From Mesorhizobium sp. NZP2298 (GTDB lineage: Bacteria; Pseudomonadota; Alphaproteobacteria; Rhizobiales; Rhizobiaceae), in contig NZ_CP033365.1 in NCBI RefSeq assembly GCF_013170825.1, positions 558,001 to 622,000 on the forward strand: a stretch of 64,000 nt of DNA, in the 5' to 3' direction. Position numbers and translations under genes: made by a program. The notes below the pieces were generated by a model that worked only from the letters and a program-made list of their open reading frames with translations, was not told the origin of the DNA and did not search any database. This document shows, one piece after another, positions 8,709-19,074 of the stretch (position 1 is the first letter of the stretch; each line of letters begins with the position of its first letter).

Positions 8709-10271
8709 GTGTCCGACATCAATCAAAAGCCCCTGTTTTCAGCCACTGCAATCGCCAAGAATTTTGGCGGCGTGCAGGCGCTGCGCGGTGTCGACTTCGA
8801 TGTGATCCCGGGCGAGATCCACGCTCTGCTTGGCCAGAACGGCGCCGGCAAGTCGACGCTGGTCAAGATCCTCAACGGCGTGCATCCGGCCGGCTCCTAC
8901 AGCGGCACGATCCAACTCGACGGCCGGCCCGTCAATTTCACCTCGCCCGCCGGTGCGCGCTCGAGCGGCGTCGGCTATGTGCCGCAGGAAATCGAGGTGC
9001 TGGAACAGCTTTCGGTGGCCGAGAATGTCTTTGCCGGCCGCACAGGGCTCGGCGCCGGCATGCTGGTGCATCAGCGGAAACTCGAGCAGCGCGCCGGCGA
9101 GATCTTCGCCGACCTCGGCATCGACATCAATCCCAGGGCCTATGTCGCGTCACTGACCTCGGCACAGCGCCATCTTGTTATGATCGCGCGTGCCATCGTC
9201 ATGAAGCCGCGCGTGCTGATGCTGGACGAGCCAACCGCCTCGCTTTCCGGAACCGAAGTCGATGCCCTGTTCAGCGTGCTGCGCCGCCTGAAGGCGCAAG
9301 GCGTGGCCATGATCTACATCACGCACCGCCTGCCCGAAGTGCTCGCCATCTGCGACCGCGCCACCGTGCTGCGTGACGGCAAGGTGGCGGTGCGGATCGC
9401 GCGCGAGGATTTTGATGCCGAGACCTTCATCTTCTCCATGTCCGGCCAAAGGCTGCAGCGGCTGTTTCCGGAGCACGCCGCACCTGTTGATGCGCCGACC
9501 GCGTTGGAGGTTCGCCATCTCACGGTCGCTGGCCACAGCGGCGCTGTTCATGGCGCAAGGGACATCAGCCTCTCCGTGACCGCTGGCGAGATTGTCGGGC
9601 TGGCGGGTTTGCTTGGTTCCGGCCGCAGCGAGATCCTGCACGGCATCTATGGTCGCGTCGCTGCCGAAGGCGAAATCCGTGTCATGGGCCAGCCTGTAGC
9701 GGTCAGATCGCCAGCCGAGGCCCGCGCGGCCGGCATCGCTTTGCTGACCGAGGACCGCAAGCGCGACGGCCTGCTGTTCAACCTGCCGGTCGGGGCCAAC
9801 ATCACCATCGGCAATCTGGCGCCCTTGTCGCGGCACGGCATGGTGCGCGGGCGGCTGGAGCGCAACTCGATCCTCGCCGCCATGCGTGCGCTCAACGTCA
9901 AGGCATCGTCACCGCGGGCGGCGGTCACCCATTTGTCGGGCGGCAACCAGCAGAAACTGCTGTTTGCCCGCGTGCTGATGCGGGCACCGAAAGTGCTTCT
10001 GCTCGACGAGCCGACCAAGGGCGTCGACGCGGCGACCCGCCACGAAATCTACCGGCTTGTCGTCGAACTGGCCGAGAAAGGCGTGGGCTTGCTGATCGTC
10101 GCATCGGAACTCGAGGAACTGATCGGCCTTTGCGACCGTTGCCTCGTCGTCGCCGACGGCCGCATCGTCGACGAATTCAACCGCGGCGAAGGCGGCGAGG
10201 ATCGCGTGCTGCGCTCGGTGACATCAGCGCAAGCGGAACGCCACGCAATGGCTGGGCGGGTTTCGTCATGA
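8709..10271 (+). CDS. CUT2 sugar ABC transporter ATP-binding protein (double domain)
   Basis: A 520-residue RbsA-like protein with two fused ABC domains. Domain 1 has Walker A GQNGAGKST (about 42-50), a degenerate signature LTSAQRH and Walker B DEPTA. Domain 2 has the usual altered Walker A (GLLGSGRSE), an intact LSGGNQQ signature and DEPTK. The degenerate first signature and second Walker A are normal for this family. GTG at 8709 is the start. It powers the permease at 6604, and its end overlaps the next SDR start by ATGA. Confidence 0.88.
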   Translation: MSDINQKPLFSATAIAKNFGGVQALRGVDFDVIPGEIHALLGQNGAGKSTLVKILNGVHPAGSYSGTIQLDGRPVNFTSPAGARSSGVGYVPQEIEVLEQLSVAENVFAGRTGLGAGMLVHQRKLEQRAGEIFADLGIDINPRAYVASLTSAQRHLVMIARAIVMKPRVLMLDEPTASLSGTEVDALFSVLRRLKAQGVAMIYITHRLPEVLAICDRATVLRDGKVAVRIAREDFDAETFIFSMSGQRLQRLFPEHAAPVDAPTALEVRHLTVAGHSGAVHGARDISLSVTAGEIVGLAGLLGSGRSEILHGIYGRVAAEGEIRVMGQPVAVRSPAEARAAGIALLTEDRKRDGLLFNLPVGANITIGNLAPLSRHGMVRGRLERNSILAAMRALNVKASSPRAAVTHLSGGNQQKLLFARVLMRAPKVLLLDEPTKGVDAATRHEIYRLVVELAEKGVGLLIVASELEELIGLCDRCLVVADGRIVDEFNRGEGGEDRVLRSVTSAQAERHAMAGRVSS

Positions 10272-11029
10272 TGTTCGCCGGCAAACGTATTTTTATCACG
10301 GGAGCCGCGACAGGCATCGGCCGGGCGACAGCGGAATACCTTGTCGCGGAGGGCGCCAAGGTCTTCGGCGCCGGGCTGGATGGCGAAGAAGGAAGGGCGT
10401 TGGCCAACCGTCACACGGAAAGCCAGTTGATCTTCCGCGAAAGTGACCTCACCCGCGAAGCGGACGTCCAGGCAGCCGTGGCCGCAGCGGTCGAGCGTTT
10501 CAGTGGGCTCGACGCAGTCGTCAACTGTGCCGGTATCTATCCGACCGGCAAGCGGCTTGAAGAGGTTTCCGACGAGGACTGGGACAGGACCGTCGCCGTC
10601 AATCTGACGGCCATCTTCCGCGTCTGCCGGGCGACCTTGCCGCTGCTGCGTGCGGCCGGCGGCGGCTCGATCGTCAACATCGCCTCCGTGCACGCCGACG
10701 CCACGGTTCCCGGCGTGCCCGCCTACGCCGCGACCAAGGCAGCGGTTGTCGGCCTGTCGCGACAGATGGCGCTCGACTATGCCGTCGACCGCATCCGCGT
10801 CAACGCAGTGCTGGTCGGCTCGGTCGCCACCCGGATGACGCTGGACGGGCTGGAAGCGGCCGGCGGCGCCGAGGCGCTCGGCCTGTCGTTCGAGCCCAAC
10901 CGGGTCGCGCGCATCGCCAACCCCTCGGAAATCGCCACGGCAATCGGCTTCCTGATCTCGGATGCCGCATCCTTCGTCACCGGCAGCGCCATGCAAGTCG
11001 ATGGCGGGCTCCTGGCCCGGCTGCTTTAG
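10268..11029 (+). CDS. SDR family oxidoreductase
   Basis: A 253-residue classical SDR with TGAATGIG near the N-terminus, the modified NCAG motif (VVNCAGIY), Ser in IASVHA and the catalytic YAATK. ATG at 10268 overlaps the ATPase stop (ATGA), so it is coupled to the transporter and probably acts first on the imported sugar. A second ATG at 10271 is equally usable. The 3' end overlaps the convergent aldose epimerase gene by 4 bp. Confidence 0.87.
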   Translation: MMFAGKRIFITGAATGIGRATAEYLVAEGAKVFGAGLDGEEGRALANRHTESQLIFRESDLTREADVQAAVAAAVERFSGLDAVVNCAGIYPTGKRLEEVSDEDWDRTVAVNLTAIFRVCRATLPLLRAAGGGSIVNIASVHADATVPGVPAYAATKAAVVGLSRQMALDYAVDRIRVNAVLVGSVATRMTLDGLEAAGGAEALGLSFEPNRVARIANPSEIATAIGFLISDAASFVTGSAMQVDGGLLARLL

Positions 11030-11925
11030 GTCTCAAGCGCGAAGGGCGTGAACGAAACCGTGCCAGCAGCACTTTCACCTGCGGCGAGCACGATCACGCC
11101 CTCTCCCGGATCATCCCATCGGCCCCTGTTGAAGGCGCCCGAGGCGTTGGTCTGCGGTTCGACGCAGAAATACGGCTTTGAGGGGTCGGCATAGAGCATC
11201 AGATGCTTGAAGACAGGGTCGGCAGTGATCCGCAATCCCGCGCCGCGTGCCGGAAAGCGGATCGTCGCTTCGCCGTCCCAGCCGCCATAGTCATTGTTGC
11301 GCCAGCCGCCCGGCAAGGGCCGGCCCCCAGCAAAGTCGAGTTCGGGCGGCAAGGTGATGGAATCGCCCGACACGCCATCGGGCTCTTCGAGGTAGAAGCG
11401 CCTAGCCTTGAACTGCACCGTCACGTCGGGGTCGCGATCAAACCAGGGATGCAGGCCAAAACCGAACGGCAAGGCAGCCGGGCCGGTGTTGGCCAGCGTC
11501 ATCGTCACCGACAGCCTTTCGTCGGAAACCACGAAGGTTTGCGTCGCGTGATAGGAATAGGGTTCGTCTCCGCAAGCAATATCCAATGACAGCGTTGCGC
11601 TGGTCACTCCCATTTCGGTGACCGTCCAGGCATGTTGCCAGCCGCTGCCATGGACGTTGAATTTTTCGGGCGGATTGTTGGGCTGGACCCGCCAGCGCCG
11701 TGCCGCGAACTCGAAGGCGTTTCCGGCGATGCGGTTGGCAAAGGGCGTCATCGGAAACATGGCGACGCCAAGCACATTGCCGGCGTCAAGATCCGCATCC
11801 GAAAGCCGGCGCATGAGGTCGATGCCCCGCCAGCGCAGCGAACTGACGGAGCCGCCGATCCGCGGCACCAACGCGACTTGGAGAGCTCCCGATCCGATGC
11901 TCAGCAATTCAGAAATTACGCCCAT
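11026..11925 (-). CDS. Aldose 1-epimerase (mutarotase) family protein
   Basis: A 299-residue galactose-mutarotase-like beta-sandwich protein. Family marks include the N-terminal GGSVSSLRWRG, the substrate-binding Arg of FANRIAGN, His in NVHGSGW, the catalytic-region His of FGLHPWF and a C-terminal CVEPQTNA with the likely base Glu. It interconverts the alpha and beta anomers of a free sugar. ATG at 11925 overlaps the upstream SDR-like gene by 17 bp, so the operon is coupled. A mutarotase fits a pathway beginning with oxidation of a cyclic hemiacetal by one of the neighbouring SDRs. Confidence 0.85.
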   Translation of the reverse strand: MGVISELLSIGSGALQVALVPRIGGSVSSLRWRGIDLMRRLSDADLDAGNVLGVAMFPMTPFANRIAGNAFEFAARRWRVQPNNPPEKFNVHGSGWQHAWTVTEMGVTSATLSLDIACGDEPYSYHATQTFVVSDERLSVTMTLANTGPAALPFGFGLHPWFDRDPDVTVQFKARRFYLEEPDGVSGDSITLPPELDFAGGRPLPGGWRNNDYGGWDGEATIRFPARGAGLRITADPVFKHLMLYADPSKPYFCVEPQTNASGAFNRGRWDDPGEGVIVLAAGESAAGTVSFTPFALET

Positions 11926-12520
11926 AGCCCGCCGTCCACCCACCGTCGACGCCCAGCATCTGGCCCGTCGTGTAGGTGTTGAGCGGATCGCAGAAGAACA
12001 ACACCGCCGCGACCGCTTCCTCGATGCGGCCGGCGCGGCCGACCGGTGTGTGGCTAAGCATCGCCTTGTCGCCCGAAACCATGGTTTCACCCTCGACCGC
12101 GCCGAAGCCGACGGCATTGACCAGCACCTTCGGCCCGAACTCCATGGCCAGCGTACGCATGCCGGCCAGGATCGAGGCATTCTCCATGGAGAAGCGCGGA
12201 TGGCGACGCATCGGCATGCCGGCGGTGGCCGAGATCAGGAAGACAATGCGCCCGCGGCCGCGCTCGGTCATGGCCACGGCGGCCTTGCGGGCATCGGCAT
12301 ACAAGGTGGGGGAATCTTCGGCCGTCGTTCCCGGACGCAACGGGCAGGATACAAGCAAGATGTCGGGGGGCAGCATGCCAGCGGGCCGTGCCCGCACCCC
12401 CTCGACAATGCGGCCGCCATTGGCACGCAAGGCGGCAAGTGCCGCTTCGACAAGCGGATTGCCTGGGCCTTCCAGCGCTATCGTCGCGCCGACGAGATCG
12501 ATTTCCATCGCGTCACTCAC
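11909..12520 (-). CDS. Degenerate SDR-like protein
   Basis: At 203 residues this is about 50 shorter than a classical SDR. The C-terminal half is clearly SDR-like, ending in GQMLGVDGGWTAGYG as in the neighbouring SDR. The Rossmann TGxxxGxG is replaced by EGPGNP, and the catalytic YxxxK is replaced by FSMEN, so both Tyr and Lys are gone. Catalysis as a normal SDR is therefore unlikely. It may be a structural partner of the SDR at 12517, whose stop it overlaps by 4 bp, or a decaying duplicate. The frame is intact and coupled to both neighbours, which favours a retained function. Confidence 0.7.
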   Translation of the reverse strand: MSDAMEIDLVGATIALEGPGNPLVEAALAALRANGGRIVEGVRARPAGMLPPDILLVSCPLRPGTTAEDSPTLYADARKAAVAMTERGRGRIVFLISATAGMPMRRHPRFSMENASILAGMRTLAMEFGPKVLVNAVGFGAVEGETMVSGDKAMLSHTPVGRAGRIEEAVAAVLFFCDPLNTYTTGQMLGVDGGWTAGYGRNF

Positions 12521-13296
12521 ATCATGTATCCCGCCGTCCAGCCGCCATCGACGGCCAGGACCTGGCCGTTGACGTAGCTGGCGGCGGGCGAGGCCAGGAA
12601 CAGCACCGCCTCGGCGATCTCTTGCGGTTCAGCCGGGCGGCCGAGCGGGACATGGGCGAGGAACTCCTGCGTGCGGCCGGCGAACTTGCCGTCGTCGCCG
12701 TAAAACAGCTTGGCCGTCAGCGCCGTCATCACCGACCCCGGGGCGACGGCGTTGGTCAGGATGCCCCTGGCGCCAAGTTCGATCGCCATCGAACGTGTCA
12801 GATGGACGATGCCGGCCTTGGCGGCGACGAACGGGCTCTGCAGGCGCATGGCGGCAAGCCCGACAACCGAGGCGATATTGACGATACGCCCGCCGTTGCC
12901 GGCGGCGAGCATGGGTCCGAGCGCCGCCCGGCTCATGATATAGAGGCCGTCAAGGTCGATGCCGGTGATGCGGTCCCATTCCTCGGGCGGGAATTCGTCC
13001 AGGGTGACGCGGTGCGCCAGCGTGTTGACGCCGGCATTGTTGATGAGGATGTCGAGGCGGCCGTAGCGCTGCATGATCGCGGCGATCGCACTGTCGACCG
13101 AGGCGGCATCACGGATGTCGGTGGCGCAGGCCATGGCGTTGCTCAGACCGGCCGCGACCTGGCTCGCGCCCTCGCCGTTGATGTCGGCGACGACGACGGC
13201 AGCACCATTGTCGGACAGGCGTTCGGCGATGGAACTGCCGATAGCGCCCGCGGCCCCGGTGACCAACGCTACCTTGCCTCGCAAATCGCAGCGCAT
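12517..13296 (-). CDS. SDR family oxidoreductase with Tyr-to-Phe active-site change
   Basis: A 259-residue SDR with TGAAGAIG at the cofactor site, NNAGVN and Ser in IASVVG. Where YxxxK is expected the sequence reads SPFVAAKAG, so the catalytic Tyr is Phe while Lys remains. ATG at 13296 (MRCDLRGK) matches the family's N-terminus; the frame extends to 13359 but that part covers the promoter. The operator copy at 13326-13339 lies 30 bp upstream. It is followed by the degenerate SDR and the mutarotase in one coupled unit. Activity on a sugar hydroxyl is inferred from context only. Confidence 0.82.
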   Translation of the reverse strand: MRCDLRGKVALVTGAAGAIGSSIAERLSDNGAAVVVADINGEGASQVAAGLSNAMACATDIRDAASVDSAIAAIMQRYGRLDILINNAGVNTLAHRVTLDEFPPEEWDRITGIDLDGLYIMSRAALGPMLAAGNGGRIVNIASVVGLAAMRLQSPFVAAKAGIVHLTRSMAIELGARGILTNAVAPGSVMTALTAKLFYGDDGKFAGRTQEFLAHVPLGRPAEPQEIAEAVLFLASPAASYVNGQVLAVDGGWTAGYMM

Positions 13297-13325
13297 GTCC
13301 CGTCCACCCCCCGAGCAATATCGGG

Positions 13326-13339
13326 TTATGCTATTATAA
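13326..13339 (-). promoter_or_regulatory. Candidate LacI operator, copy 3, over the SDR promoter
   Basis: The minus strand reads TTATAATAGCATAA, identical to the copy at 120-133. It overlaps a minus-strand -10 (TATAAT) with CTTGTC, a weak -35, 16 bp upstream. The SDR start is at 13296. A repressor bound here would therefore block the SDR-SDR-epimerase unit separately from the transporter genes upstream of it. Confidence 0.6.
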
Positions 13340-13382
13340 TATTCGCAAAGCGCGGACAAGCGGTTGAGTCATGGGCAAGTGC

Positions 13383-14378
13383 TTATTCCGCGGGCGCACC
13401 AGCGACATTCTTGCGAGCGGCATCCACCATCAGCCGCCGTGCGCGGAACACGCCCCATTGCTGGTCGACCAGCACGCCGATGAGGATGACCCCTCCCATC
13501 ACCGCGAAGTTGAGGGAAGACGGGATGCCGAGCAGATTGACAAGGTTCTGCAGCTCCTGCAGCAGCACGGTGCCAAGCACGACGCCGATCAGCGAGCCCT
13601 CGCCGCCACGCAGCGAGAAACCGCCAAGCACAGCAGCGGCAATGGCGTAGAGTTCGTAGAACTGGCCATGGCTGGCGGGTGAAATCGAGCGCGTGTACAT
13701 GGCGAAGTAGATCGCAGACAAGGCGGTCAGCACGCCGCAGATGACATAGGCGGCCATGACGATCCGGCCGGTGCGGATGCCCGAATATTTCGCCGCCTCC
13801 TCGTTCTTGCCGATGGCATAGAGATAGCGGCCGAACACCGAGCGGTGCAGCACCACCCACATGACGATGGCGATGATGATCAGGGCGAAGAAGGAGTTCG
13901 GCACGCCCCAGGAGCGGCCAGCGGTGAGAAATTCGAGGTCAGGAAAATTCTGGCCGAAGGCGAAGCCGGCCGTGCCGTCGGCGGTGTAGAAGCGCGCGAC
14001 GCCGCGATAGATCAGCAAGCCGCACAGCGTCACGACAAAGGGTTGCAATTTCAGCCGCGTGATCAGCCAGCCATGCGCCAGCCCGATGATCGCGCCAAGC
14101 ACAAGGATGAGCATGAAGGCAACAGGCCATCCCATGCCGCGCACGGCGATGAAGTCGATGAACAGCGTGCCCAGCAGCGCGACCAGCGAGCCGACCGACA
14201 GTTCGATGCCGCCGGTGATGATGACGAAGGCCTGGCCGATCGAGAGGATACCGAACAGGCCGATCAGGTTCGAGGTGTTGGCAAGGTTGATCGGCAACAG
14301 AAAGCGCGGATTGATGATGGCGACGATCGCCCCGACCACCAGGATCAGGATCAGCAGGCCGAGATCTTTCTTGCTCAT
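13383..14378 (-). CDS. CUT2 sugar ABC transporter permease
   Basis: A 331-residue, very hydrophobic RbsC-type permease with the family segments GGIELSVGS and GRYLYAIGKN. GGAGACGACG precedes ATG at 14378. It is the third gene of the minus-strand SBP-ATPase-permease operon that starts at 17100. It imports the sugar bound by the protein at 16132-17100. The 3' end lies about 85 bp before the SDR at 13296, leaving room for that gene's own promoter. Confidence 0.87.
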   Translation of the reverse strand: MSKKDLGLLILILVVGAIVAIINPRFLLPINLANTSNLIGLFGILSIGQAFVIITGGIELSVGSLVALLGTLFIDFIAVRGMGWPVAFMLILVLGAIIGLAHGWLITRLKLQPFVVTLCGLLIYRGVARFYTADGTAGFAFGQNFPDLEFLTAGRSWGVPNSFFALIIIAIVMWVVLHRSVFGRYLYAIGKNEEAAKYSGIRTGRIVMAAYVICGVLTALSAIYFAMYTRSISPASHGQFYELYAIAAAVLGGFSLRGGEGSLIGVVLGTVLLQELQNLVNLLGIPSSLNFAVMGGVILIGVLVDQQWGVFRARRLMVDAARKNVAGAPAE

Positions 14379-14476
14379 CGTCGTCTCCGCTTACGGCCTA
14401 AGCGCGTCGCGCGCTCCGGCTCCTTGGTGTATGCATGTCGTTGTCGCGAACCCGAGGTCACTTCTGCGCGACAGCA

Positions 14477-16018
<1,542 letters not shown>

Positions 16019-16087
16019 GCCTGACAGCGATTGGCGGGCCGACCTCTCAGCAGACTGACGATCCCGGCCGGGTTCGTCAATGCGGGC

Positions 16088-16115
16088 GGCCGGCTCAAGC
16101 GAAGCTGAGCCGGCC
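16088..16115 (-). other. Intercistronic stem-loop after the binding-protein gene
   Basis: GGCCGGCTCA (16088-16097) and TGAGCCGGCC (16106-16115) form a perfect 10-bp stem with an 8-nt loop. It lies between the binding-protein stop (16132) and the ATPase start (16018). There is no T-tract, so it is more likely an mRNA-stabilising or attenuating hairpin than a strong terminator. Confidence 0.6.
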
Positions 16116-16131
16116 GAACTGCTTCCTGGCC

Positions 16132-17100
16132 TTAGTTTCCAGCCATCGCCTTCAGGTTGGCGGCATAGGCGTCGACATCATCCTTGCCGATGATCTTGGT
16201 CGGGATGATGATCAGCGCATTGGCCGGGATGCCCGACTTGTCGCCCTTGAGATAGGCCGCCATCAGCTTCATGCCCTGATAGGCCCATTCGAAAGGCTGC
16301 TGCACGACGGTGGCGGCAATGGTGCCTTCCTTGACGCCGCCCAGCGTGATCGGATCGTCATCGAAACCGACGACCGTGATCTGGCCGAGCTTGCCGGCGT
16401 CGCGCAGCGCTTCATAGATGCGCGGCGTGTTGTAGGAATAGAACCCGACCATGCAGGTCACGTCGGGGCTGGCGACCAGCGCGTCCTCGACATTCTTCTT
16501 GGCGCGGGCCTGGTCGATATCGTCGCCACGCACGTCGTCAAGCGTGATCTTGGTGCCGGCCAGCCCATCCTTGAAGCCCTGGATGCGTTCCTTGGCATTG
16601 TCGGCACCGAGCAGGCCGACGAAGCCGAGGCACTTGCCGCCATTGGGCATCGCCTTCTTGGCGATATCGGCGGCCTGCTTGCCGGCGTCGACGTTGGACG
16701 AGCCGATATAGGCGACACGCTTGGTCTGCGGAGCGTCGCTGTCGGTGGTGAACAGCGCTGTTTGCGAGGCGATCTTGTTCAAGCCATCGGTCGAGGTCTT
16801 GGGGTCAACCGCCGAAACCATGATGCCCTTGACGCCGGCCGTCACCAGATCGTCCATCAGGCGCTGCTGGATGGCGACCGAGGACTGCTCGGGATATTTC
16901 AGCTCAAGCGTGTAGTCGGGCAGTTCGCCTTGCGCCTTCTTGACGCCGGCTTCGGCCGCTTTCCAGAAATCGGAAGCGCCGTTGACGACGAAGGCCAGCG
17001 TCGGCTTGTCGTCGGCGCGCGCGATGGCTGTCGCCGTCAGGCCGACAACCAGGGCCGCGGCGGCCACGGATGCATTGCGTATCAAGGATTTCATGTTCAA
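16132..17100 (-). CDS. Periplasmic sugar-binding protein of the second CUT2 transporter
   Basis: A 322-residue peripla_BP_4 protein with a typical signal peptide (MNMKSLIRNASV, Ala/Val core, cleavage near ARA-DDK at about residue 29). CGGGAGG lies upstream of ATG at 17100. It binds the sugar imported by the permease at 13383. It is divergent from the LacI regulator at 17699 across a 598-bp gap, the usual arrangement for local control. Confidence 0.87.
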   Translation of the reverse strand: MNMKSLIRNASVAAAALVVGLTATAIARADDKPTLAFVVNGASDFWKAAEAGVKKAQGELPDYTLELKYPEQSSVAIQQRLMDDLVTAGVKGIMVSAVDPKTSTDGLNKIASQTALFTTDSDAPQTKRVAYIGSSNVDAGKQAADIAKKAMPNGGKCLGFVGLLGADNAKERIQGFKDGLAGTKITLDDVRGDDIDQARAKKNVEDALVASPDVTCMVGFYSYNTPRIYEALRDAGKLGQITVVGFDDDPITLGGVKEGTIAATVVQQPFEWAYQGMKLMAAYLKGDKSGIPANALIIIPTKIIGKDDVDAYAANLKAMAGN

Positions 17101-17698
17101 CCTCCCGTTTTGGTCCAGCCATTCGGCTGACCGGTCTTGCTCACTAGAATTGCATTGCTCACCTGAATTTGCCGTTTGCGGCTTGGACGCCCCTCCTCCT
17201 CAGGGGTTCCCGGCACTCACGAGAATGGCGTCGTTCCAGCCACGACAACGGACTTTAGAGACTCATCCATCATTCGTAAATAGTCCGATTTGTCTGACAT
17301 ATCACATGTCCGAGACAGGGGTTGCGGAGGCAATGTCCGCTCGCCATCGGGCCAGTCACGCACGCTTTTCCGCCGCGCCGGAACCCAACGGGGCCGGACG
17401 CGACGGATTGACGTTACAGCGCATTTTTGTATTAGTAAATACTATTAGTTTTGAGCTAACATTCGGTACGCCTCATCGACATTCCAGACGACGTGCCGCG
17501 AGCCTACACCCTGGGCGACATGGCGGCATAAGCCTTACAACCCTAGCTTTCCCCGGATAGCCGGAACCTGATGACCGATGGACCACGCGGCTACTAATAG
17601 ATATAACCATCGTGACGATTTCTATAAATCGACACTGCAGCGCCGTCTTGTCGGCCAGGCAGGCTGCCGCTAGACAGGACTGGGGATTGGGGACACCA
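17101..17698. other. Divergent intergenic region with one candidate operator
   Basis: No gene is seen in this 598-bp gap between the binding-protein gene and the LacI gene. It is more AT-rich than its surroundings. It holds an inverted repeat at 17433-17444 (TAGTA-AA-TACTA) and a further half-site TACTAATA at 17592-17599. These are the best candidates for binding of the adjacent LacI regulator. A promoter could not be fixed with confidence. Confidence 0.5.
17433..17444. promoter_or_regulatory. Candidate operator for the LacI regulator at 17699
   Basis: TAGTAAATACTA is a 5-bp inverted repeat with a 2-bp AA centre, inside the slightly larger imperfect repeat GTATTAGTAAATAC. It sits between the divergent transporter operon and the regulator. 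Only one copy was found, so support is weaker than for the other operators in this window. Confidence 0.35.
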
Positions 17699-18802
17699 AT
17701 GAGCGAGACGACGGATCCGGTCAGCGAGACGGCGAGACGCCGCAAGGCGCCGGCAAAGCCCAAGGGGCGGGTCACCATGACCGACATTGCCAGGGCCGCC
17801 GGCTGTTCGCAGGCGACCGTTTCCTTCGTGCTCAATAATTCACCCGGTATCAGGCTGTCGCAGCAAACCCGCGAGCGGGTGATCGAGGCCGCCCGGGCGC
17901 TGGGCTACAGCGCCCCCGCTTTTTCGGCACTGCGCAAGCCTGTTGCCGCCTTCGACGGGCTTGACGGGGTGATCGGCTTTGCCGTCGACCAGCTCGCCAC
18001 CAGCCCGGAGGCGGTGGTCGCCATCGAGGGCGCGCGCCAGGCCTCGTGGAATGCCGGCAACGTGCTGCTGGTGGCACAGACCATGGGCGACGCCGTGATG
18101 GAACCGCGCGCCATACAGGCGCTGACCAGGCGGGGCATTTCGGCGCTGATTTACATGACCATCTTCACCCGTGAGATCACCGCGCCCGACTACCTCTACA
18201 GCCTCGATATCCCGGTGATCCTGCTCAACTGCTACACGTCGGACTATGCCTTCCCCGCCGTGGTGCCTTCCGAGATCGCCGGCGGCCAGAGCTCGACCCG
18301 GCATCTGATCAGCCATGGCCACCGCCGCATCGCCACCATCACCGGTGAGCCGTGGATGCAGGCCGCACAGGACCGGCTGAAGGGCTACCGCCGCGCGCTC
18401 GCCACCGCCGACATCCCGTTCGACCCGGAGCTGGTGGTCGAGGGCGACTGGTCGGCAAGCGCCGGTTATGCCGCAACGGTGAAACTTTTGGCGCTGAAGG
18501 ACCGCCCGACTGCCATCTTCTGCCAGAACGACCGCACCGCGATCGGCTGCTACGAGGCGCTGAAGGAAGCTGGCCTGCACATTCCCGGGGATATTTCCGT
18601 GGTCGGCTACGACGACGAGGAAATCGCCCGGCACCTTTTCCCGCCGCTGACCACATCGATCCTGCCGCACATGGCGATGGGCCAGTGGGCGATCGAACAG
18701 CTGGAAGCACCCTTGCCCCCCGGGCAGGGGCGCTATCCCATCACCAAGCTGGAGTGCCCGCTGGTGGAGCGGGAGAGCGTGCGGGCGGTGGCGGGGAGTT
18801 AG
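17699..18802 (+). CDS. LacI family transcriptional regulator
   Basis: A 367-residue regulator. A basic, Lys/Arg-rich leader precedes the helix-turn-helix (TDIARAAGCSQATVSFVL) and then a sugar-binding effector domain. ATG at 17699 has GGGGATTGGGG upstream and gives a normal N-terminus; a GTG at 17612 would add 29 residues of doubtful value. It is divergent from the second CUT2 operon (13383-17100) and is its likely local regulator. Confidence 0.87.
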   Translation: MSETTDPVSETARRRKAPAKPKGRVTMTDIARAAGCSQATVSFVLNNSPGIRLSQQTRERVIEAARALGYSAPAFSALRKPVAAFDGLDGVIGFAVDQLATSPEAVVAIEGARQASWNAGNVLLVAQTMGDAVMEPRAIQALTRRGISALIYMTIFTREITAPDYLYSLDIPVILLNCYTSDYAFPAVVPSEIAGGQSSTRHLISHGHRRIATITGEPWMQAAQDRLKGYRRALATADIPFDPELVVEGDWSASAGYAATVKLLALKDRPTAIFCQNDRTAIGCYEALKEAGLHIPGDISVVGYDDEEIARHLFPPLTTSILPHMAMGQWAIEQLEAPLPPGQGRYPITKLECPLVERESVRAVAGS

Positions 18803-19074
18803 CGATATGCGCGAACGTTTCGCTTGGGCCGACGGGGCAAAGCGGAAGGCCAATGCTACATGCGCGAGCGTATCCGAGACGCCATTTCTTCATTGAAATC
18901 GGCATCGGCCTTTGGCACGGGATACCGTAGCAAACTCACGATTTCGGCAAGAATGCGCAGATTGGTTTTTGCTTCACCAAGCGCGAAGCGAATTTCCTGC
19001 ACCGTCATTCGATCAACCCGAGACGCAATCTCTTCAATGAATATGTCGCTGTTTCGCCGGCGAGACGCCGGAAG

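Noticed and set aside
18856..19008. Possible 50-residue minus-strand gene before the CGNR gene
   Set aside because: The amino-acid pattern looks coding-like, but there is no good ribosome site, no recognised family and the frame runs on into the antisense of the CGNR gene. Kept only as an observation.
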